Shown: in pieces, positions 52,074-62,100 of the stretch | Numbering within the stretch: position 1 is the stretch's first letter | Layout: each line of letters opens with the position of its first letter | Source: Brachypodium distachyon | Lineage: Eukaryota; Streptophyta; Magnoliopsida; Poales; Poaceae | NCBI RefSeq assembly: GCF_000005505.3 | Contig: NC_016132.3 | Coordinates: 43,848,914 to 43,912,913 of the forward strand | Direction of reading: 5' to 3' | DNA length: 64,000 nt | Made by a program: the position numbers and the translations under genes | Notes under the pieces: generated by a model | What the model saw: only the letters and a program-made list of their open reading frames with translations | Database searches by the model: none | Told to the model about the DNA's origin: nothing

Positions 52074-53289
52074 TGAAAGGGAAACCTTGCCCTATATGGA
52101 TTTTGATGAATGATGACAACATGGTTGAGGAACTAATGAGTTACACGGAGTGTTTCAGGTTTCAGTTCCTCAAAAGAGTTGGTTTAGCCAGCATCGACGA
52201 CACCTAAAAATTGAAGTACATGTACTGTATTGAAGTATGAAGAACTCAGTGAAGAACAGAGAAGAATGTGAAGCATAGCTTTCTTCATAGGTCTTTCCGT
52301 AGCTTTTCCTTCACTTGAGTATATGAACGCCGTACTATTAAGGGGGGTTTGAAGTGTGGAGCTGGTTTAGGTGAAACCTATTCTTCATGTTCAGCTTAGG
52401 CGAAAACCATTTTCTGTGTGAGTGTTTTTCGTCGGAGTGAAAAATGAAGCATTTCAGGCTTCACAGAAACTTCCGCGTGAAGTCTTCACTCTGATTTCAA
52501 ATGTGTTTGAAAAACTTTGTCGCTTTACGTTTTGACCACTAATCTAACCGTTGTGAGATAAAGAGATAAAGTGTGAGCTGGAGTCTCAGGGGTCACTTTA
52601 TCCAACGGGTCACAACGGCTAGATCGGCCGTGGCTAAGGCTATATAAGACGACCCACCCCGAACGGTTTCGGTGGTGATCCCCAAGGAGATGTTTTGAAG
52701 TACACCTGAGAAAACCCTTAGAGCTGAAGTGAGCGTGAAGAATGGGATCCCCTCTCTAGCCGAACACTTGAAGCTTGTTACTCTTGGTGATTGGCATCAC
52801 CTAGACGGCTAGGAGTTAGTGTTGAAGAGTAATCGAAACTTGTGATTTGCCATCAACCAGTCTGTGAAGGTCTGGAGATCACCTCAAGATCTACCACGAG
52901 TAACTGGGCGAGACTTTGGTCTTAGCTCAGGAGGATTGGGTGGACTTGTGTGTTCGCGAGTCTTGTGTGACTCAGCCCCTTCAGCGGAGACGTTGGATTA
53001 TGCAAACAATTTGAACTTCGGAAAAAAAATTCCCGTGTCTTCGTGTTTTGGTGATATTGTTCCTCAATCTTTTACTTTCTGTTGAAGTACAATTGTTCTT
53101 ATTGTTCTTGTCTTCCCTGTTGTTGCTTAACTTGTTCATCTTTCTTCATTCCGCTGCAACTCTAAACCTTCTAAGTAAAATCTCTGTTGTTGAAGTACTG
53201 TGACTGTCTTCAGTCTCCAGTCTTCATTTTTTGAAGAAAACTTAAAATTGGTCACATTCACCCCCCTCTTTGACGTACTCGATCTTTCA
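52074..53289 (+). repeat. 3' LTR of copia element, intact (1216 bp)
   Basis: Begins TGAAAGGGAAACCTTGCCC and ends GACGTACTCGATCTTTCA. It holds a TATA motif TATATAAG at 52641-52648. The downstream 5-bp duplication ATTAT follows directly. Confidence 0.95.
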
Positions 53290-53294
53290 ATTAT

Positions 53295-53956
53295 ACAAGG
53301 ACTTAAGTAAAAAATCAAAATCAGAGGGGGGGCCAGGGCTGGCCTTGTCCCTGCTCTCTGCCACTGTTCTTACACAATGCGAGGGAATCCCCCGTCAATG
53401 CACAAACTTGGACCACCAATGGCAAAATCCGAGGGAGGAAGCAAGATCTGGGGCCCAGGCCAAACTCCATCCCGCTCACCAATAAAATCTGTAGTCAAAG
53501 GAATTGCAACAGAGGGGCATAGAGGAGAAGTAAGATAGAGGTGGTTAGAAGTCCCATCATGGTTGTAGGCTATCCAACGAAAGCGGTGACGACGACGGAG
53601 GTTATGGTAAGTTTTTTTTTTGGGACATCAATCACCTCGTGAGTTGCCAAGCGGATTCGGAACAGACGGGTACATGCATGCAGAACACACATGTAATCGG
53701 TCTGTTTCTCCCTTTGATTAATATTATGCAGGTAAATATTCTTAAAAACAATGGTAATCTCTCGGACCCATATTACTCGTTGAAATATTACATGTATTTA
53801 GACACTATTTAAACATAGATACATTCATATTGTGCATTTATACACGTTTTAAACATAGATACATTCATATTTAGGCAAATTCGAGACAAGGATTATAATT
53901 TAACCATCTACAAGAACATTCTTGCAAATTATTTTTTAACCATTTTGACACTCTAC
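53295..53956. other. Short intergenic stretch between copia and LINE
   Basis: Contains a truncated Stowaway piece (about 53755-53890) and a direct repeat of TAAACATAGATACATTCATAT (two copies about 38 bp apart). No gene. Confidence 0.5.
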
Positions 53957-55855
53957 TTTTTTTTGAGAGAATACGACATTTTATTGATTAAGACACATCG
54001 TTACAAAGAGTCTGCCGGATACAATCTGGTATACAAGATCTGAAAACACTAGAAACATAACGCTCCGCAGAGCGAGCTAAGATATGTGCCGCATGATTAC
54101 ATGAACGGTTTACATGACTGAAACACACATAAGCTAAAGATGCCACCAGGATTTTGATCTCCTGGACCACCACACCAATCACACTCCTGTCCACGGAAAT
54201 TTATTGGAGACGTTGTACCAATGATAAGCAATCGGATTGACTAATAATGTCAGTATATCCTTCCTCCAAAGCTAGAGAAACAGCCCGACGCATGGCCAAA
54301 GCTTCAGCAAGTTCAGGATTTACCACATCATTTAGGATCTCACTACAAGCAATGAGACATGAACCACGATGATATCTAATAATGACACCAATGCCCATAT
54401 TGTTAGAAACTTGAAACAAGGCAGCATCCACATTAACTACAAAAATACTTGCCGGCGGCGGAGACCAACGGACCGAAGAGGACACAACCTCACACCTGTG
54501 ACAGATAGGCTGCCTAAGGTGATTTTCAATCATCTCAATATATGCCTTTGCTTGCATGGCAACAGAACGAGGAGACCTTGCTGCCTCACCGTTGCGAATC
54601 GCATTACGCACCTCCCATAAATGCTAGATTACAACAGAGAGAATCATACACTGACAAGGAGTGGACCTAGCAAGGAATTCGAAGACCCAAAATTTGCAAG
54701 AGATGAAATGTTGCCGGTTAAGATGAATATCAAAGTCCAGCTTGACCTCCCGCCAAACCTCAATAGCAAATTTGCAGAACAAGAAGGCATGCTCAACACT
54801 TTCAACACGACCACAATGGACACAAGCATTGTCAGCAGGAATATGACGGTGTCGAAGTTGCAGGCCGGAGGGGAGATAGTCATGCGAAAATCGCCAAAGA
54901 TTGATGATCATTTCCCCCGGTGCCTTAATAGCCCACAGCTGCTTCCAGAGTCGACATTCATCCACAGATGACGAAGAAGATCCACGTCCATTCTTGCTAG
55001 ATCACTCACCAGTTTAGTAGAGCAAGCCAGATGGTAAGCTGATCGAACAGTATAGGTCCCACACTTAGTATAAGGCCAGGAAAAGAAATCCTCTCCAATC
55101 CTGCTACTTATAGGGATTCGTAAAATAATTTCAGCAGTATGATCTGGAAATAATTCCCTGATCGCCTCAACATCCCAGGCAGTCTGGTCCTCATTGAGCA
55201 AGATTAAAACTTTAGCTGAATGCGGAATAGGAAGAAAAGGCTGAACCAAATTAGGAGGAACACCCGGTATCCACGGATCAGTGCAAATATTAATTGAATT
55301 ACCATTACCAACACAACACCGAATGCCTTGTTTCACAAGTTTCATACCAAAACAAATACTGCGCCAAGTGTAGGACGCAGTTCTCGGCACAGGAGCATTC
55401 CAAAAGTCACACTCAGGATGATATCGCCCCTTGAAAACACGGGCACAGAGAGAGGATGGGTCAGTTAATAATCTCCAGCCTTGACGACCGAGCATAGCTT
55501 GATTAAAAAGAACTAAAACCCTGAAATCCATCCCGCCCATTCTTTTCGGCGTAGACATCAACTCCCAGCTTTTCCAATGCATTTTCTTACGGCCTTAATC
55601 GACACCCCACCAATAATCTGCAATCACCTTTCGAATACTCTCACATGTACCAACAGGTATCTGAAAACAGCTCATCGTGTAGGTAGGAATAGCTTGAATA
55701 GCAGCATTCAACGTCACTTCCTTCCCCGCACGAGAGAGTGGACGATCAGACCAACATTCATTCGTTTCCAAATCTTATCCACCAGGAAACTGAAAGAGGC
55801 CAAGGGGATCGGCCAACGAAAGTAGGCATCCCCAAATAAGTGTTCTGCGAAGATT
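53957..55855 (-). mobile_element. 5'-truncated LINE (non-LTR retrotransposon), 3' half of ORF2
   Basis: Read on the minus strand. From about 55855 comes NTYLGMPTFVGRS; 55582-54908 is the ORF2 segment after reverse transcriptase (MHWKSWELMSTPKRMGGMDF). 54965-54624 is the zinc-binding tail (CVHCGRVESVEHAFLFCKF). 54611-53988 is a plant LINE-type RNase H (VNVDAALFQVSNNMGIGVII; then ALAMRRAVSLALEEG). The element ends in an A8 tail (T8 at 53957-53964 on the plus strand). The reverse transcriptase core is absent, as expected of incomplete target-primed insertion. Frame breaks near 54197, 54615 and 55585 make it dead. I could not find the target duplication. Its truncated end lies about 268 bp before the CENP-C start codon. 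Confidence 0.85.
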
Positions 55856-56122
55856 CATTTCGAACACCTAAATTTTCGTCAGAGAACGCTGCAGACCGCA
55901 CGCCGCCACCACGCCCCAAATCCGTCGCCGTTCCACTGTTCAAGTTGCCACTCCCACTCCTCAGCGTTTCCATTTTTGAAATCCCGGGTCCCAAACTTCC
56001 TCCCCCAATTCCCCAACCCAAGCGTCTTCCCCAAGCGCACCTCTCGCCCGAAACCCTCCGCCCCATCGCCAGCCCCTCGCGGCGGCGAGATCCAGGCGTC
56101 GTCCCGCCTACGCCGCCGGCCC

Positions 56123-59100
56123 ATGGCCTCTGTAGACGCCGCGGGTGACCCGCTCCGCGCCGTTGCCTCTGCTACGTGCCTCCTCTTCCAGACCCTAAGC
56201 CCAGCCGCGTTCGCCCAATCTTCCTCCATGGCCCGTGAGGCGCTGCTCGGCGGATCCCTGGTACGTTCATTTCGCATCCCTGCGCTCCTGAGACCTGCGC
56301 GTGTGCTTGTTCTTGTGCTTGCTTGCTTGCGCTCATCCGGAGCTCGATCTCTCCGGGACCGAGGGCTTTGTTTTTCACTGCCTGGGGATTTTCTTTTTTG
56401 GATTAAGAACAGTACTTCCTCCGTCCAACAAAGGTTGTCTCAACTACTAAATTTGAATGCATCTATACACTAAGTCATGTCTAGATACATCCAAATTTTG
56501 ACAAACTTGAGACATCTTTTGTTGGACGGAGGGAGTACAATGGATAATCCATAGAAGAGAATAAATTACAAAATATTTTTTGTTTCTGTGGATTGCTTGA
56601 GCTAATCTCACAATGTCAGGTGCAGAAAGGATCCAAGGAGCTGATGGAGCAGGCAAGCCTGACCTTGAAGCAGCGTGGGGACATTGAGAAGCTCTACCAG
56701 GAGGACCATGTGGAAGTTGCTGCTACTGGGAATGACAAGAAAAACCAGCAGGGGCGAAGGCCTGGGCTGGACCGCAAGCGGGCTCGGTTCACTCTGAAGG
56801 CACCCCCAAGGCAATCCACTTGCTTGTTCTAAGTTATTTGTTTCAGATATAGCTTTGGTCACAGATCATGGAACGATATGTTCATACATCAGCTGAGTTG
56901 GGCTGTCAATAGAGCTCCAATAACTTGTTTTAATGCTATTATTTTGCAGCAAGACGGTGCAAAATGTGGATTTCTCTCAGCTACTAAACATTGAGGATCC
57001 TGAGGAATACTTCTCAACCTTGGAGCAGCTCGAAAGTAACCCTACCACTGCCTTCTAATGGTGGCAGTAAGTGAAGCAGTAAACTTCAATGATGCTCTAA
57101 CATTACTGTTCATGAATACAGGAGCTGACAAGGAGATAAAAAGGCTAAGAGGTGAGGTTCCAACAAAAGCAGCAGATTATCACCGGGCTATTGAACCACC
57201 CAAGAAGCGGCCTGGAATGGCTAGGTATGCTGCCTATTTCTTTCCATATCTCATCTGATGAATCATTCCTTTCAACTTATAATGACGTTTAGAAAGGCAG
57301 TTAGTTATAATATGACCTTGGAATCCATTCATGTATTATAGCTTCATCGTGCTTTATAATTAGTTAATTTAGATGCATTACATAGTTATCATTTTGCCCT
57401 TGCTTACCTTTGCCACTAATTGAGAAAGCCAGCCAGTATAAGAAAGTGCACAGCTGGTTCATATCAATCTATCATCACTCTACATAGCGTATTGGTTTTT
57501 GCCATGCGCCTGGAAGAATCCATCATAAGAAATAATTGACATGTCCTTTGTTTTTGTTAATTGATGACAGGAGAAAATCAGTCTTCTCTTACAAGTTTAG
57601 TGTGGACGCTGATACCCCAGATGTCATTGAAGAACCTGCTTCTCAAATAGAAACTATAACGGAGCCTCAGTTCACTCAAGACGACATGGCGCCTTCAGTT
57701 CCTGAAAGAACCGAACTGCCGGTGCCTTCAAGTTCTAGCCAATGTGATATACCAGATGTCTCAATGAGAGAAGGTTAAATAACCCTTGTTGTCAAATCTG
57801 TTGCCATTATTTGAACCTAGATTTGCTTATTATACTTTCCTCTATACAGATTCATTTGCTGAGAAGGATAAATGTGCCACTTTGGATTCTCTACTGTCGG
57901 CGTTTAAAAATTTGGATGAATCTGAAGAGGAAAATCTACTTCGGGAGAAGTTACAGCTTAAAGAAATAAGCATAGGAAAAGTTTGTCTGCCTGACTTGTT
58001 CAATGTTCCTGGTGATAGGCCTGTAAGCAGCACTACTATGCAGAAAAATCTGGCGAGTGGTCAAGCTCCAGAAATATCTGTGCAAGGGAGTCACCATGCT
58101 CGAATTTCACAATGGGAGAAAGATATTCTGGGTGGAGACATTCTGAACAATGAATCATATCTTTCAGAAGACGACGACTCTGATGATTCTCCAGAAACTG
58201 TTATGGGTAAACGATCACCGGTGCACAGTTCTTATAATGAGGTGGTTTTGACAGGTGGTGAGGCCTCTACTGCAAGGGTCGTGAAATCTCCAGACCATGT
58301 TCTTGAGCCTGCACTGAACCTTTCAAATGATGTCTCAGATAAAAGTGAACCAGAAAGTTCCTCACGTGGTGCGCACATAGATAATGAAGTTCACAAAGAA
58401 AAGGATGCATCTAGCCGGCACAATATTTCGTTGGAGGTAGTTGCTGTTGAATTTGTTTTTAACTTTCAACTTGTCCTTCTGAATCACTGACTTCACTCCA
58501 TATTATCCATATTATACATTGTTCTGTACTTCAGGAAGGTGTTGTTCCAATTAATCACCCAATTACTGAGAAGCCAAATCATGGAACAGAAGTTTCTTCT
58601 CCTCGTCCTTTGGAAGGCGACTCAGCAGAAGTGCCGGGTAGCAGCACACCAGGTAGAAATGCGTCTGCATTGCATGAAGAAGATGACAACTGTGAACATC
58701 AGGCAAGTTCCTGCACAAACTCTTACTGCTAAATATAGATCTAGATCCCAACCTAGTGTGTTTATGTATCAAACTTTGGTTCCTACTGTGTGGCAGGGAG
58801 TGGTTGGAGGGGACGGGCTTCTTCAAGGTACCTATTTTCTTCAGCTGAACATATGCCTTCAAAATAGTAGCACCATTTTTCTCTAGGTGTATCCTGAGGA
58901 CCTCAGGATACACCTAGAGAGGACTCAGCTGAACATTGTACATGCACATAAGTCATGTCAAAGCATTAAATGACTTAGGAAACAATCAGTGACATACTGG
59001 TTTGCACTTTAGTGACTACAATTATAAATTTTTCTGTAGTGCCAAATTCATCTGTTGTTGCAAACATCCCTTTCTTACTCTTTGTTGAGGTTAAGCATAT

Positions 59101-62100
59101 TTTCTACAGATCAGTCAATCCATCCAACACCGGAAAAAACTGCAGAAGATAACGATTCACATAATCAATCTAATATCCAGGATGGAAACATCAAGGTAGG
59201 CTCCTTTCATTAATCATTATTCTCCTTTGAACTTGCTGCTGTAAGGCTTTGAGCCTAGCTCAGTGTGTGGGACTGTGGTACTTACTTCCTCCTAGGTATG
59301 CATCACTTTTGAATTTTCAGGATTGCCAGAACAAATAATCTTATGGAAGTAACTTAGGGGAGCATCTTTCTTTACTTTTTACTCTAGATAGGGATACCAC
59401 TTTGCCATCATATATACTTTAGCATTTGTATTTCTTCAACCCACTAAAGCTACTACATGCTTGGCACTGACGCACAACTTATTCTCTTCATAAATCATAT
59501 GCAGTGATGCTAGCATATTGCCTGCACATATTTTATTTTATTTTTGGAGGGAGTGCATTCTTTTTGTAAATGTTGAAAAGTTGCATATTTGCCCGCTCTA
59601 AAGAAGTTGTTCTTTAAGCCTGCTTTCTTTATACTTCCAGAACCAAGCAGCTGACATAAACAATGAACTCTCCCTGAGCAAAGATGGTAAGCAAAATGCA
59701 GTTCGAAAAGGAAAAAATAGGAAGCAGCCATCGAAGAGAGGAAAAAGAGTAGCAGGTCTCACTTCTGCCTATTATGCTTCCCACTTATATTTAGTACTCC
59801 CTCCGTCCCATATTATGTGTCGCAACTTTGTCTAGATACGCATGTACCTACACAATAGAACATGTCTAGATATATGCATATCTAGACAAAGATGCATCCC
59901 TTAATATGGGACGGAGGGAGTAGTTTTTAATGGATGTATCCATGGACTTGAAGGATCATGCAACTAACATTTAGTTACCAGTTTGCTACAAGGTTTGTTC
60001 TCAAGAGGGTCTTTTCTGAACCTAGGTTCAGTTGCAGCAACAAATATAATATAGACATATGTGACTAGACATGGACCAATGTGCTGCGAGCTTGTTGAAT
60101 ACATATATTTTCACATTGAAAATAGATACATGTTATTCACAGTTTTTTAGTGAGCAGCAGAGAGAATGAGATGGATCTAATTGGCATATTTCATTACTTG
60201 CATACTTGAATATCAAAGACACATGTATGATGGGATTCTTTGGTTCAGCAAAACATTTTTCACTGATCTTAAAAAGGTTTATGCCTCCATTAGATAGTGC
60301 CATAGGTTTTCAAAGAATCATAATCATGCTTTCCTGTGCTGCGTTAATAGTTTTTGTTATATATACTCCTTATTCCATCCTCTTTTGTTATTCTTCCCTA
60401 TGAATATCTGCAATCTTTTAAAAACTTTGTTTGATGTTATGTTGTACCATTGGTGATGTTTCTTCTATGAATATGTTATTCTATGCCACATCTATCTACT
60501 CCCTCCGATCCAAAATAAGTGTCGCTGATTTAGTACTTTTTAGCTGCTATAAATTATTAGTAAGCTAGTATATATTTCATAATTTTAAGAGTTTTATTCC
60601 GTGTGTAGATCTGGAGGAACCTAGGTTACTACCACCATGAAGATTGCCAGATGGCACGGGATAGGGGATTGGGAGTAGATCATAGGTTTGAGTAAGAACT
60701 AGAGAATTGGTTCATCAGTCATCACTGTCTGACCCATAATAATTGATGCAACATTGCCCCTTGTACTGGAGGACTTGCTTGATCTCTCCCTAAGTTATAA
60801 TTGAAAGGATATATGAATAAATTTCTAACTCCAATCCTACTTAAATAACCCTCCTTATTTTAATGATTATTTAGTCAGACACATCGTAATGTTATATGTG
60901 CGCACATAATAAGTTCTGAAATACATTTTGTTCAGAGGAGGCAAGGCATTCATCAGATCCAGAGACTCAACCTATGGAAGATCAAATTCTTGAGGTACTT
61001 TTCTTTCATGAAACGATCTTCTATTTTAATTTCTAGACTGAAACTGCTGTCCTAAACAATCATATATATCTGTTGTTCAGTGAGCATACCGTTTTGTCTA
61101 TCTGTACATTGTATAATACAGTACTGTTGTGTGATGAGTGATGACACATGGATGGCTAATATGTATCAAACTGTGGTTCCTACTGTGTGACAGGAAGTGA
61201 TCGGAGCGAATGGGAATATTCAAGGTACTTATTTTCCCTGCAATTTCAGTTGAACTTATCCTTCAAAAGACTTCCAGCATATGTTGCTCTGCAGCGCTGA
61301 GAACTCATGATTCAGCAAAAGAGAGAAAATAATCGTAACTTTATCATCTTCCAAACTGCCCAACTAAGGCACCAAACTCTTGACATAGCTAATTTAGTAG
61401 ATTTATTTGAACATTGTTCATGAACTTGACATAATTCACTTGGGATGATGCTTTTGTCCCACTTCTAAGGCAACCTATTATTCTTTAATCTCCTTCAATT
61501 TCAGTTACAGTACTATGAAATTGTTCCTTCCAAATGTCGTATGTCGTAACAGCAGGAAAAGTCCAAAATTGTCTGATAGTCAGAGTCGCCTACTCCATTG
61601 GTGTTCTCGTGTAGTTATTATAACAGTTTTTCTCCAAGATTAATTTAAACTTTTACTGCTTAAAGAAATAAGATGGTAGCACAGATTTCAAAAAACAGTC
61701 TTTGTTTTGCTATAACGATTCTATTTGGAAACGGTACAGTACATACTATACGCAGCAAAGCTTGCAGGGATCTCCTGAATGGAACTTGGGTAAAGTAATC
61801 TAATGCCATGTGATGCATGAGATCAGAGGATTGTTTCTAGGCTTCTGGCTACATCTTGATTAATAACCTGTAGGACTAATCTATACCTAGGCACCACTTT
61901 ATGCATATAGGGATATGGTAACACTATTTTACTCGTTTCGTGAAATAGTATCCTGTAACAACCATGATTTAGCATTAGCCATCAAGATAGTAACATATGG
62001 TGACATGTGGATGCCTTATCATAACACGTTACCACATCGAAGTGTTGTAAAAGCAGTAGCATAGAATGGAAGGTCTATCTTAGTCCTTGTCTGTTCTGTG

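Larger units (their letters stand above)
41543..53289 (+). mobile_element. Defective Ty1-copia LTR retrotransposon with nested and inverted pieces
   Basis: Whole element, bounded by TGAAAG...CTTTCA and by a perfect 5-bp target duplication ATTAT (41538-41542 and 53290-53294). The 3' LTR is intact (52074-53289). The 5' LTR is split by a nested solo LTR, has an internal deletion and lacks its 3' part. The order gag, protease, integrase, reverse transcriptase, RNase H defines copia. A coiled-coil stretch after the gag zinc knuckle suggests a SIRE/Maximus-type lineage (inference). Many stops and frameshifts, no primer-binding site and no complete polymerase: it cannot move by itself. Confidence 0.92.
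41428..53366. mobile_element. Possible small hAT-type MITE split by the copia insertion
   Basis: Left of the copia element is CAAGGGCGGAGCCAGG followed by a G-rich run. Right of it is a G-rich run, then sequence ending CTCTGCCACTG. The outer ends are imperfect inverted repeats in the style of hAT MITEs (CAGGGGCGGA...). Flanking TACTTAC and TTCTTAC could be a worn target duplication. Without the copia the unit would be about 190 bp. Confidence 0.25.
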
